From the NCBI GenBank assembly GCA_032622095.1, contig CP136066.1, positions 157,255,152-157,319,151 on the forward strand: a stretch of DNA of 64,000 nucleotides, given 5' to 3'. This stretch comes from Siphonodentalium dalli (Eukaryota > Mollusca > Scaphopoda > Gadilida > Siphonodentaliidae). Below the pieces are notes generated by a model. The model had not been told where the DNA came from and did not search any database. It was given only the letters and a program-made list of their open reading frames with translations. Below, one piece after another: positions 48,040 through 58,899 of the stretch. Within the stretch, counting starts at the first letter, position 1. Every line of letters begins with the position of its first letter. A program made the translations under genes and the position numbers.

Positions 48040-49330
48040 TTTTGACCGGCTTTCGTATTCATTGTTCGCAACGTGTTGACATTATAATTAGACGTCATGT
48101 TGGATTTTGGTTGTCTCCTAAGACCAGACGTGGATGCAAATTTGACATTTTATGTTTCTTCGTTGTATTCAACGCAAAGTAATTCCTAACGATTTGCTTA
48201 ATTCTTTGCATTCTGGACTATAGCCACAAGTGCCGCCATTATGTGGACGTTTGTGACTGGGTGGTGGTTAAGTTTTTGTTTACTAATTCTCCAACTGATA
48301 AGATGGACTAATGGTGAAACTACTGTTCCATATGAAATATCGTCTATGTAGTCACTTCAATGATATACAATGCCACAGGGGATGTCCCCTTTATAGTTCG
48401 TCCGTATGTACGTTCGCTAAGTGGTACAATTAAAATTGGACGCCACGTTGGACGCCGTCTTGTAGTTTCATTCTCTTCTAATAGTGAATATTGATGGAAA
48501 TTCACACCTGTCACTTCATATGTGTGTTCTGCATTAAATAAAACAAAATACTGCGCATCATGCTATCATTCGTGTTTCCAATCCCAGGCGATAACTTTAT
48601 TTCAAATTTTATGACATGGGATGGAGGGATAAATTTTTACCTATTATTTTACCAATTGAAAAGATGTATTAATGGTCAAATTAATGTTTGATATGGAATG
48701 TTATTCTATGTAGTCATTACAATAATATAGATTTTACCACTGGGGACGTTCCTTTTCTTGATTTTTCGTATGTCACTTCACAAAGTCTTAAAATAAAAAC
48801 TGACCGCCATATTGGACGCCATCTTGGATTTTGATACTCTTCTAATAGTGAATATTGTTGGAAATTCCCATTTTACACTTGTTATGTGTGTTCTACATTT
48901 AATAAAATCAAATACTACGCACTATTCTATCATTCTGGGATCCAATCCACGGCGATGGCTATACTCAGCATTTTATGACATTGGGGGAGGGTTAAGTTTT
49001 TGCCTATTATTGCAAGATTGGTAGGGACAGGATAATAAAGTTCATACCGCCTGGTAGAAAATACTCCAGTCTTTCCAAACATATATGATGTGATAAGCTA
49101 CGTCGAGCGTGCTAGTTTTGTACAGAGTTAACGGGCGACAGTTTATCTGAATCGTCATTATTGTTTGATGCAGAACGTTACATTCTCTACCATGACGTCG
49201 TGAAATCTCTTTTAACCAATTGTGTATAGCTGGTCAACCGCTGAAAACAGGCTAATTTTTCGGTAGGGTACCTTCACAAATAGTCTTACCATACATAGCT
49301 GCCACCAATTCCGGCAAGGCCAAGAATCAT
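48040..49330 (-). repeat. right inner arm of the foldback element, about 360-bp units
   Basis: Reverse complement of 44305-45720 with moderate divergence. TATGTGTGTTCT.CATT.AATAAAA begins at about 48519 and 48881 (period 362). The arms differ by many substitutions, so the inversion is not recent. Confidence 0.8.
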
Positions 49331-49530
49331 TTTCATAAATGATATGGATTTACCTTCCAGACAAAGTTGGTTTCAACTTGTTCTACCGAGGGTAGGGGTA
49401 TCCGACCACTTTTGGAATTTGGCCGCTCCTCTATAGTGTGACGACGTATGTATACCGGTATATTATGACAACTATTTTGTAAATAGATCATATATGTTCG
49501 TAAACTCTTATTTCATGATTGAGTCATAAA

Positions 49531-49806
49531 AGGTATCTGGTCGGATTGTCATATATCTATAAACCCATACCACTTGATTTTAGAGTTATCCATCTGTATC
49601 CGCACTTTGGTCTCAGACCGTCGGTTTGACGACTTTTTTCCAGGCCATAAACAAGTACACATCTCGAGAAATAACAAATTTCAAAAATTGATATCTGATC
49701 ACTCTGAGCTTAGATGTGTGGGTTCCTCGACTCGAATCAAATATTTTTTACCCCTGAATACAAAGAAATAGTATAACATGGGAGCGTTAATTCGGATTAT
49801 GCATCT
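49531..49806. mobile_element. TTAA-type MITE, copy c, degraded
   Basis: Shares CTCGAGAAATAACAAATTTC, GATATCTGATCACTCTGAGC, CTCGACTCGAATCAAATATT and ACCCCTGAA with the copies at 35053 and 36931. Ends AAGGTATCTGGTCGGATTG and AATTCGGATTATGCATCT are diverged. TTAA is present on the right (49807-49810) but mutated on the left. Confidence 0.65.
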
Positions 49807-49810
49807 TTAA

Positions 49811-50170
49811 AGACATATTATGTATATACTTGTTCGGGTGCGTGAAACTGATAAGTTAGTATTCAGGTGCTATGCCAACTGGAGGAATGTAGCATTCTAC
49901 TAACATCACTGAAAATCTCAAGAAAATCTATAGTACCACTCCATAGAAAACATCGTCTGAACTATGCCAAATTGTAAATATTTACTACTTGAATCGGGAC
50001 GCATCTGTCGGCGATAAAATAACGAAAACGATTTCGCCATCGGCAGTCACTGCATTTAATTAATATATAAGAATGACGATGTGTGTTGTCAATTTAGATT
50101 ATAATGTTTGTAAAAATAAATACTTTGAACAATATTTCTATTTGATCACCCTACCGGGGTGTCAGACCGG
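49811..50170. other. non-coding spacer, nothing recognised
   Basis: AT-rich, no open frame of note, no repeats noticed. Confidence 0.4.
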
Positions 50171-51391
50171 TTTTCCGAAGACCTATATTACTACGAAGGC
50201 CCACAACTCCGAAGATCCGATTCTCCGACGGCCCACAACTCCGAAGACCCGATTCTCCGACGGCCCACAACTCCGAAGACCCGATTCTCCGACGGCCCAT
50301 AACTCCGAAGATCCGATTCTCCGAAAGCCCATAACTCCGAAGGGCCGATTCTCCGAAGACCTATAACTCCGAAGACCTATAACTCCGAAGGGCCGATTCT
50401 CCGACGGCCCATAACTCCGAAGGTCCGATTCTCCGAAGGTCCGATTCTCCGAAGATTTTCATTTTATCGGGGTATTATCGTTTACTAAATAGTGTACAGT
50501 CCAGTGGCGAAGCCAAGGGGTCCCAAAATTCCCACTGCCCCCATTAAACCTCTACTTGCTATTTCAGACAATATGGGCCCCTATACCAAAACATGTCCAA
50601 TGTCATGTAAACGCCCGGAAATCGTTCATGGGGCATCAAAATATTCAAACTTTTCCTACTGCCCCCACCTAAATGGGAATCCTGGCCCGCCACTGACTAT
50701 ACACCAGATACTATAACGTTACGTTGGCCCATGAGATGCCAGAGTAAAATGTACAGGGGTGAACGGGGAAGAACTTGTCGCCCCTGTGCATGTTAGGCTA
50801 CTCTGACATTCTTGCAGCGTTTCGTTATAATATACCCGGTGCACACCAGTGGCGGAGCCAGGGTTCCCATTTAGGGGTGCACATTAATTAGCATATGTGG
50901 GGCATATATCATGCATATGATATGCCGAAAGCATATCACGAAGGCCTGATTTGGGGAGCGCATACATGGGAGGGGTCGCCCCCAAGCGTTGGTCCGGGGG
51001 GCTCCCCTGGGCAGGAACACTGTGAATATTTGAATGCCTAGGAGGGTTTTCCTGACGTTTACATGACATTTGACATTTTTTGGGGGGCGGTCTTCCCTAG
51101 GGCCCCATTGACCCCGCCACTGGACTGTACACTATTTAATAAGCGATAAAACATGATCTTCGGAGAATCGGACCTTCGGAGAATCGGCCCTTCGGAGTTA
51201 TAGACCTTCGGAGTTATGGGCGTTCGGAGTTATAGGCCTTCGGAGTTATGGGCTTTCGGAGTTATGGGTCTTCGGAGTTATGGGATTTCGGAGAATCGGG
51301 ACTTCGGAGTTATGGGCTATCGGAGAATCGGGGCGTCGGAGAATCTGACCTTCGGAGAATCGGACCTTCGGAGTTATGGGTCTTCGGAAAA
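50171..51391. repeat. foldback structure with minisatellite arms (CCGAAGA / CGGAGAATC)
   Basis: The left arm 50171-50457 is a minisatellite of units such as CCCACAACTCCGAAGACCCG and ATTCTCCGACGG. The right arm 51157-51391 carries the same units in reverse (CTTCGGAGAATCGGACC, TTCGGAGTTATGGG). The inner arms AAATAGTGTACAGTCCAGTGGCG and CGCCACTGGACTGTACACTATTT also pair (about 50488 and 51115-51140). The whole is a 1.2-kb inverted repeat with tandem-repeat arms and no coding capacity. Confidence 0.8.
50502..51122. mobile_element. two hAT-like non-autonomous segments in the foldback centre
   Basis: CAGTGGCGAAGCCAAGG (50502) to GGCCCGCCACTG (50695), and CAGTGGCGGAGCCAGGG (50847) to CCCCGCCACTG (51122), have CAGTGGCGG-type ends as seen in hAT elements. 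The two segments are inverted relative to each other (CTAAATGGGAATCCTGG near 50670 mirrors CCAGGGTTCCCATTTAG near 50859). No 8-bp duplication was found. They may be two head-to-head copies that seeded the foldback. Confidence 0.5.
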
Positions 51392-51528
51392 ACGCTACGT
51401 AACCCCTACCGGAGTGTTTCACATCACTTTAAAGCATTCATTCTGTGTGAATGTGGGTCCCACGTAGCAATACATATACTTTTATACGCGTGGCCCATAT
51501 TCATATTTATACACAGCAAGTCACAGGT

Positions 51529-51600
51529 TTGACGCCACATCCGTCCAATCTCGCTACTCTCATTGATGAGAGTAGCGAGATTGGACGGATGTGGCGTCAA
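51529..51600. mobile_element. 72-bp palindromic MITE with 9-bp target duplication
   Basis: Arms of 35 bp are exact reverse complements (TTGACGCCACATCC... / ...GGATGTGGCGTCAA) around a two-base centre. GTCACAGGT occurs directly on both sides (51520-51528 and 51601-51609). The organisation is the same as that of the 120-bp palindrome at 14693, although the sequence differs. Confidence 0.75.
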
Positions 51601-51609
51601 GTCACAGGT

Positions 51610-51720
51610 CCCCTGGTGCGATACCACCAGTATTAGTATATATATACTCGTAGTGGTGCCCTGGTGCGATACCACCAGTATTAGTATATATACTCGTAGT
51701 GGTGGTAACGCACCAGTGGA
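51610..51720 (+). repeat. two 49-bp direct repeats closed by an inverted copy
   Basis: CCCTGGTGCGATACCACCAG begins at 51610 and 51659, each followed by TATTAGTATATA and CTCGTAGTGGTG. A reverse copy GGTGGTAACGCACCAGTGG ends at 51720. Short structured repeat; no coding. Confidence 0.65.
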
Positions 51721-52069
51721 CCCGTGCAGCGAGTACAGTTGATGCCTAGTATTGTACGACAATATTGTGACTGATAGCAAATTAATCTACACCTACGTAT
51801 ATCATGTAGCACAGACACTGACACAGAGGCGAGATAATACTTCCTTGTCCATATCGTTGTCTGGCACCCTGCCGTACATCGAACCAATGAGAATATGTTT
51901 TACCATACCGGATACAAAATTGAACACTTTTGAGTATAGTTGGTTTATCAGTTTGAAAGTCCCAGTGCCAGTGTCAAATGCTTTCCAAACGTCTAACAAG
52001 AAGCAGATAATTTCTGATTGAAATCGGAAGTGTAAGAAATTCATTATCTCAAAAGGTATGTCATTTTGT
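51721..52069. other. non-coding, nothing recognised
   Basis: Short frames on both strands without domains or splice context. Confidence 0.35.
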
Positions 52070-52660
52070 CAGGCTTATGATGTTATTGTGTTTTGATGTA
52101 GGATTCTAGTCATATTTTAACAAGAAATTGACAGAACTGTGCAAATTAAGTGGGGCATACAATTACTTATGAATATTTGAACTCAATGGAACAAAAATTG
52201 TCACTTTGTCTGAAAATGGCTGGCAAAATGGCGGCCAAACCCTGGAAAATGGTAAATATTGCCCCATCATGTCATGTAATCGCTTACAAGTTGTGGTTGA
52301 CGAATGCTATGCTGTCTTATATACACTAAATTATAACAGTTCTAATGTACATTGGTTAAATGTTAGTAATGTAACCACTGACATTACCAGAATTATTGGA
52401 TTTTTATTTCACAAACTTGACATCAAAATCGGCAAGAAATTACTTTTCAGGTTTGGACCATTTATTTAAGTAAATGGAGCTATCTTTGGTATCAAAGATG
52501 TTTATTGTTTTTGATCTGTCTAAAATGCGTCACACTAATGCGTTTTTAGACAACGTTACTCAAGATGGCTTCCAAAATGGCAACCACATTTGGCAATTTT
52601 GTTTTTACATATATCCCGAGCAGTATTCTCTGTTCCCAAGAGTTAGCAAATTGTAACTCA
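52070..52660 (+). repeat. diverged independent copy of the 4.0-kb element interior
   Basis: Blocks such as TCATATTTTAACAAGAAAT, GACAGAACT.TGCAA, TGAATATT..AACTCA.TGGAAC, GGTAAATATTGCCCCA and TTCA.GTTTGGACCATTT follow the same order as at 13225-13530. Substitutions and indels are frequent. This shows that the element family has other, older insertions in the genome. Ends were not found. Confidence 0.7.
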
Positions 52661-52929
52661 CTTGGTTATTAACCATGCTACTCACTCCACTGACTGCTAC
52701 GTGTTTCATTCTCGTTGTCCCTGTACCTTCTGAGTCATGACAAATTTTACCAAAAATTTCTTTTGGGGCTCTGGCCATATTTTTGAACGGAAATTGCAGA
52801 ACGTCCAAAGGGAACTGAGTGAATCCATAGTATATGGCTACCCTCGACCATTAGCACACAAAAATGGACTTAATATATGGTGTTTGTCAAAATTGCATAG
52901 ATATCTCATAGATGATGTGAATAGTTCTA
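52661..52929. other. non-coding spacer, nothing recognised
   Basis: No domain-bearing frame and no repeat noticed. Confidence 0.35.
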
Positions 52930-54290
52930 CGTGGGGTTATTGCATGGTCATGAATGCATGATGCGAAGGGGTAGCCTATATGGTGATTGGGTAGTGTGTC
53001 CATGGTGAGATGTATTGGTATACAAGGGGTGACTGTATTGTCTTGTGTGGGGTGAATAGCTATGCAATGATTATTTGTATGGTTATTGAAGTGGTGTATG
53101 TGTATCATTATAGTAGCTGTATGTTCGTCTATGTGTTGTTTGTGTGTATATAGATCGACTGTATGGTCATGTGTGGGATATCAATGCGTACCTTGTGTGA
53201 CTATTGCTATCGATGGGTGTATATGTATACATGTGTTGGCTGTATGATAATGCGTGGGACTGTGTGTATGAATAACTAGGGAGTGGTTGTATGCTTATGT
53301 GCAGTGACTGTACAGTCATGATTGTTGTATTATCATTGGTGGATGTATAGGTATACATAGAGTAGCTGTGTGATCATGGGTGGGGTGTGTGAGTATATAT
53401 CGAGTGGCCGAATTGTCATGAGCGAGGTGTATATGCAAATCTGGAGTGTATGAATGGTCGTACGGGGTATTAGTATATCAATTGGTGAGGTGTATGTGTA
53501 TACCTTGACTGACTCTATGGTCACGAGGGGTGTATGTGTATATCTTGAGTGTATATATGGTTATGTGTGTGAAGAAAAGGTATACAGGGAGTGACTATGG
53601 CCAATAGTGATGTGCTGTGCGTTGTGTTGCTACATCTAGAAGGTATGTAAGGTCAATGGTGAGGTGTCGATGTATACCTCGAGTGATTCTATAATAGGCA
53701 TTGGTGGGGTGTATATGTACATTGTATATATTTATAGGCTATATGGCCAATTATGAGGTGAACTGATAAACAAGGAGTGACTATGTGACCACAAATGTTG
53801 TGTATGGGTATGCAACGAGTGGCTGAATTGTCTTGAGTGAGGCGTATATTCAAGCCTGGAGTGTGTGAATGGCCATATGTGCGGTACATTTGTATATACA
53901 CAAGGGTTTGGGTGGCCATTGGTGAGCTGTATATGTATACCAGGAGTTACTCTATGTTATGGTTGCAGTGTATATGTATATCTTGAGTGGATATATGGTC
54001 ATAACTGTGGCAAATAGATATACAGGGAGTGAGTGTATGGTCAATGTTGAGGCGATTAGGTATAAAGAAGTGACTGTATGATCACGAATGTACGACTATA
54101 TGGCCATGGGTGAAGTGTATGAGTATATCTGGTGTACCTGAATGGTTGACTCATGGCTGTATAGTCATGTGTGTGGTTTACAGGTAAACCAAACTGTGGT
54201 TGTTTGGTCATGTATAAAGCGAATGGCTACATGTTCATTTGTGTGGTGTTTATGTATATATAACATGATTGTATGGTCATGGGTGAGTTG
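52930..54290 (+). repeat. degenerate minisatellite, about 50-bp unit, GTGTATATGTATA-rich
   Basis: Variants of GGTGTATATGTATACCTTGAGTG followed by ACTGTATGGTCATGGGTGAG recur through the stretch with highly variable spacing. No two neighbouring units are identical, so the array is old. The strong strand asymmetry (G/T on plus, A/C on minus) creates open frames on the minus strand that read as His/Thr/Tyr-rich and are not genes. Confidence 0.75.
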
Positions 54291-56997
54291 TGCAGTTGGA
54301 TCTTCGGTGGCTATCACTTTCCATAATAACTGAAGTATATGTCAATCGATTGGGAGGTAATGTCAGAGAGTTCTTAATCGTGGTGGCCTTTTATATGCAC
54401 AATGCAGGAAACGGTTTTCCTGACAGCAGTCAATCAATTTTGATGCCAATGGCCCAGAATGTTATTAAGCAGTTCTTTACTCTTCTCCCAGTTTGACTTT
54501 CTAAGTGGCCTTCTGGTTCACCTGCCAGTGCTTTACGCTGGCTATTTCTGTCATCCTAGTGTACTAGGTGTGGGGACGCCTATCCCGGTAGACGTGTTAC
54601 CTGGTCTGACACCCACTTACCTTTGATGATTGCATGTGTTATTGGGCCAGAGTAGGCACACAATTATGCCCCTCTCAGTTCAGTTTCAGAGTTCTGCTCA
54701 TTTCCCTTCAAAATCATGGTCAGAATCCCATAACAATTTTTCCGCAAAATTACATACTGCATGGTTTAAAATGAAATTGTGTCGCATAAGATACTGGGAC
54801 AACCAGAATAGAACATATACTTGTCAGTTGATTAAGTAACATGTTTCGGGTTAACCCATCCTTACGCGTACCACCGCCACACGGGTCCGTGAAGATTCGG
54901 CCGAGGGAAGATTCGGCTGGGAAGATTCGGCTGGTTTTATCGGCCGAATCTTCCTTGGTTTATACCAAACTCCAGGCAGAGATATCTCCCATCGCTCTGC
55001 TGAGATACCACTGCCATAATGACATTAGGCCTAATTGGTAAGGAATTCTTACGTGTTTTTAGTTCTTATGTTTTAGCACAGGGGCTTGTAACGCGCTCCG
55101 CTGTCCGCCCCCCCCCCTTTTGCACTGCCCATATACGCCGCTCTATATACGCGCATTCTTCGCTTTAATGGAACATTATTTCGACAAGGGTAGGCCTAAC
55201 TGTAGAAATTCAACGTTTCGCCATCGCTCGTGAGTCGCACAAATTTAGCCCATTCACCACAGTAATGATAACGATATATACACGGATGGATCGGCAAATA
55301 ATTCATCTTTCAATAAGTACCACAAACTCCCATCAGAAACATTCATACACGTTGCATTTGATAAAATTTTAACCACCGAATATTGTCTCCGAGAGCGTAT
55401 TTTTTTGGTTTGATCTGGCTCAGACAGCAATGTTGGACATGTGTCTCTAAATTCACCACCTATACAGTTTACAATCATTAAAAATCGGTCAAACGATCAA
55501 CTAAATATCTGGATCTTAGTGATTTCTTGTCGGCTAATAATTTATTTACTCATACAAATCAACACATTATCAGTAAACAATTCTAATAGAGGAGAAATCT
55601 GTCGATAATTCCAACTTTAAAAAAGATATTTGTCAAGTGACACAGTTCCTAATTTTAATATTCATTGTGACCTGACCTTTCCATGACTGACATAGTAGAA
55701 ACAGCCAATCACCGCTCAGTGTTAGAATCGAGGTCAGGTCATAATGCATATTAAAATGAGGACCTCGAGTCAGCATAAAAAAAATACCGGCAGCTGAATG
55801 GTGTATAATATCTTCGGTTGTTTAATGTGAAAGAAAAAAGAAATTCATAGGCTATGTTAATTCCTCGGCCATTTGTGTAGGATTGTTCGTCAAGCGGCTA
55901 CATTGGTCGCCAAATTTGGTAGGGGGTGGGGGTATTTTTCTATATTAAAATTTTGTGCACGAAAGGGGGTAGTTGTGGAAATGCTAATTTATTTCCAGGA
56001 ATAAGTATGGTGAGGCACCATTTCTTTTTTGACAACTTATGTCCGACATGGAGTTATACACGCAAAAGTATTTAAAGTTTGGCTCAGTAGGGTAATGAAT
56101 CGTCGGGATGGCTTAACCCTAACACTGTCGCCTATGGGAAATATTTAGTTGATTGTAACCTATAACGAATGATCCCCGAATAAGTAATTAGTAACCCATA
56201 AACGACCTTGACCAGTGACCTCTTTTCGGAACACATCGGCCATTTCCGTTGAAATGGGATCGGGAAGTTCACACGTTTCGTTTCGTTCCGGTTCAGGTAT
56301 TACCGGAAGAAAATAAGTTAACAACTAGGAAGTCGAAATACCTATATTTACGGTAAATATACGAGCCATTTTACGCCAAATATAACAATTACCAAGTTTA
56401 GATTATATATTCAATAAAACTTAGAGGTGGCCTCTACTAGGCTCTAGATAAAGTTTCATAAACACAGTTGTGACCTAACCAAATGGCAAATTGCGAAATC
56501 GAAAGTTGAACCTGATAACTTGATTCAGCTTGTTCCAAATTGTATAACGCCTGGGGAAACTCCCTGGTGCCAGTTGTGTGTTATCTGTCCAACTTGTGCG
56601 ACATTAAAACGTACATTGTAAGTTTATTCAACACAAAATTCTTTGTTTGATGTCAACCAAAGATTGTGCCCACCGTTTACATATATTTATCTATCTTACT
56701 CTTAGTATCTATCTACTTGATACACCATCGCCCTCAATGTGCTGAGGATTATGTGGAGGTCCAGGTGCTACCACGGCCGAGTAACTTTATAACCCTGTGG
56801 TGACTCCAGTAGCGTTCTTTAACGTGCGCTCACCGAGGCGTGTACACGGGTCAGCCATTAATGTCCGCGCCCGATCGGACAGCGTACTGCACCCACGACA
56901 ACATACCTGGACAAGTGTTGTAATCTGTATCTGTAGTTGTTACGTCCTAGTGACCAAAGCTGGCTTTTACAGGACGGTGTGAGGAGCGCTATTTTTG
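54291..56997. other. non-coding; one small AGATTCGGC hairpin
   Basis: At 54893-54956 three AGATTCGGC.G units are followed by CGGCCGAATCTTCC, giving a small hairpin. A TGACCTGACC / GGTCAGGTCA inverted pair lies at about 55670-55740. The piece 56760-56990 is GC-richer with a block GTAGCGTTCTTTAACGTGCG, possibly another mobile-element remnant, but I cannot assign it. No gene is supported. Confidence 0.4.
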
Positions 56998-57364
56998 TTC
57001 TCCCAGAGCCGCCTTGAATGTTTCTAGGTTGGCGGCATCAATTGACTGTGCTGTTGTCCAGTTTGTTCCAGTCAAGTACAGTCCTCGGAAAGAAGGAATA
57101 TCCGTATTGGTCTGTGTTTGTATGAATTGGTTCGTAGGCACTTTCGTTATTTGTGATTAGTTTCTCCACGATGTTGTCACTAACAAAGTCCTTGAATTTT
57201 GTGGGTTTCTTTTTCCTCTTTGGGCGGTAGTTTCTTAGGTAGTGTTCGGAGTTGATACCCAGGGCTGATCCCTTAACAACTTTGTAAAATAGTGTCAGTC
57301 TCTGTTTCTTTCTTCTTGCTTCTAGGGATGGTAGTTGAAGTTCACTGAATGGGGAGAAGTCGTC
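56998..57364 (-). pseudogene. LINE reverse transcriptase C-terminal remnant
   Basis: Minus-strand translation gives LPSLEARRKKQRLTLFYKVV, then SFFPRTVLDWNKL, then in another frame AANLETFKAALG. This RR....RL..FYK / SFFPR...WN.L / FK..L order is the usual segment after the RT fingers and palm in Jockey/CR1-like LINEs; the intact counterpart in this window has SFFPRSTKDWNELP. One frameshift lies near 57050. The RT core is missing, so it is a fragment of a different element from that at 31.2 kb. Confidence 0.75.
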
Positions 57365-57439
57365 ATTTTTGCATTCGGATCTTTATTCAGTGATCTCGAA
57401 TGAGACTTTTCAGCCTGACAAACTTGGTACCGAGTTCTG

Positions 57440-57530
57440 ATTTTTGTCAGAATACCATGACTAGGTTGCGATCCCCGGTCCGATAGCACGAGAGACCAGT
57501 ACGCACCTCTCGGCCACCGACTTCCAATAT
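57440..57530 (-). ncRNA. possible tRNA-derived SINE head
   Basis: On the minus strand GTGGCCGAGAGGTGCG resembles a pol III A-box with a serine/leucine-type tRNA arm, and GGGGATCGCAACC about 35 nt later is a weak B-box (GGTTCGAnnCC expected). It does not fold into a full tRNA. It lies just upstream, in the same orientation, of the LINE remnant. Confidence 0.4.
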
Positions 57531-57575
57531 TGCATGAATCCGGTACATTTTTCCTCCACTAGGCATTTTGTAACA

Positions 57576-57760
57576 GTGTTACAAGTGTTACAAATGATTT
57601 AAAGTCCCCAGTAGAAAACCGCAGCATATTTTATTTCTACCGTGTTCAGTGTAGTGACATGTTACAAATCGTTACAAGTGTTACAATATTTTGTGAGTTA
57701 CCACACAGACTGCTCGTAGACAGGTGTTACAAGTGTTACAAATGATTTAAAGTCCCCAGG
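57576..57760 (+). repeat. direct repeats of TGTTACAAGTGTTACAA
   Basis: GTGTTACAAGTGTTACAAATG followed by ATTTAAAGTCCCCAG occurs at about 57576 and 57724, with a diverged copy at 57660 (CATGTTACAAATCGTTACAA). Short local repeats; non-coding. Confidence 0.6.
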
Positions 57761-57824
57761 ATGTTTTTGTTGTGTGGCAAAATGGAATCTCCTTTCTTCT
57801 CAAAAGGAGAACAATGACCAGAGA

Positions 57825-58475
57825 TAATCAAGGCAATAAGAGAAAAAACGCTCTTTATATCATAGACAAACGCTCTTTATATTATATTAACTTTTAAAAG
57901 TTTAAATCTGGCCATGTATACGTACAGAGGTATAGTATAGGTGTCAAATCGCATGGACAAGGCAATGAGAGTATAAACTCTCTTTATATTATAGACAAAC
58001 GCTCTTTTTATTATATTAATAATTCAAAATTCAAATCTGGCCGTGTAAACATAGAGATATAGTGCAGGAGTCAAATCGCATGGGTGTCTCCAAAGATAAA
58101 TTAATTTTGTCTATGTATATCCAATATAAGCTATGTATAAATTCCCCCTTCAAATTTTTCAAAATAGTTTAACAGGCATGGCTCATTTTGAACATTGAAT
58201 AGGTGTCAAATCGCATGGACAAGGCAATGAGAGTATACACTCTCTTTACATTATAGACAAACGCTCTTTATATTATATTAACTGTTAAAATTTAAATCTG
58301 GCCATGTAGATATAGAGATATAGTGCAGGAGTCAAATCGCATGGGTGTCTCCAAAGATAAATTCATTTTGTCTATGTATATCCAACATAAGCTATGTATA
58401 AATTCCCCCACCCCCTTCATCTTTTTCAAAATAGTTTTAACAGGCATGGCTCATTTTGAACATTGAATAGTATAT
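57825..58475 (+). repeat. tandem repeats with ACAAACGCTCTTTATATT
   Basis: CAAGGCAAT.AGAG...CTCTTTA.AT.ATAGACAAACGCTC occurs at about 57829, 57959 and 58221. The last two are 262 bp apart and include long matching tails (GTCAAATCGCATGGGTGTCT, TATGTATAAATTCCCCC). No coding frame. Confidence 0.75.
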
Positions 58476-58629
58476 AATGGGTTTATTTAATATCTCGGTA
58501 CTCTGACCTTTGCTACAAAAAATAATTAAACCTTCACACTTAAAATGAACTCCCGCAGACATTATAGAACTTACTCCAAAACCTGTGAAATTAGCTGTGT
58601 ATCAATGCACCATCATTATCTCAAACCCA

Positions 58630-58899
58630 TTAACCCTTTACCCAACAAACCGGCCAAAACCGGCCAAATAAAGCTTCAACAGCCTAAAATATCTTCGGTC
58701 TGTCTCAATAGAACCATACAAATATGGATATCATTGGAACCGGCTCCTTGGCCACATTGTGATAATTACAGTTATGATCTGTGCCAATGCATTCTCTTAT
58801 ATATGCGAGTCGACCATAGGTCGCCTCGCATATATAAGAGAATGCATTGGCCTAACAAAAATCTTTTTTTTTAACACTTTTTACCAGTTAAGGGATTAA
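58630..58899. mobile_element. TTAA-bounded element with 69-bp central hairpin
   Basis: A 27-bp arm GCCAATGCATTCTCTTATAT... (from 58783) pairs exactly with ...ATATAAGAGAATGCATTGGC (to 58851), and the loop also pairs (CGACC / GGTCG) except for one mismatch. TTAACCCTTTACC at 58630 and a diverged inverse near 58884-58899 (AGTTAAGGGATTAA) may be its ends. The hairpin is clear; the outer element is inference. Confidence 0.55.

Larger units (their letters stand above)
42037..49435. mobile_element. 7.4-kb foldback-like element with 13-bp flanking direct repeats
   Basis: The ends TATAGAGGAGCGGCCAAAT and ATTTGGCCGCTCCTCTATA are inverted, and the arms continue through CCCTACCCTCGGTAGAACAA and GTTGAAACCAACTTT. 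GTGTGACGACGTA lies on both sides (42023-42035 and 49436-49448). Longer inner arms pair 44305-45720 with 48040-49330, and each is built of roughly 360-bp tandem units. About 2.2 kb separates tip and inner arm on the left only. No transposase frame was found. A 13-bp duplication is longer than is usual for cut-and-paste elements. The superfamily is unknown. Confidence 0.8.

Noticed and set aside
51752-52021. Frame with a putative coding look (LNTFEYSWFISLKVPVPVS)
   Set aside because: No recognised family, no splice sites, and the opposite strand is equally open.
52887-53919. Series of His/Thr/Tyr-rich minus-strand open frames
   Set aside because: They are translations of the degenerate GTGTATATG minisatellite and have shifting frames, no start context and no domain.
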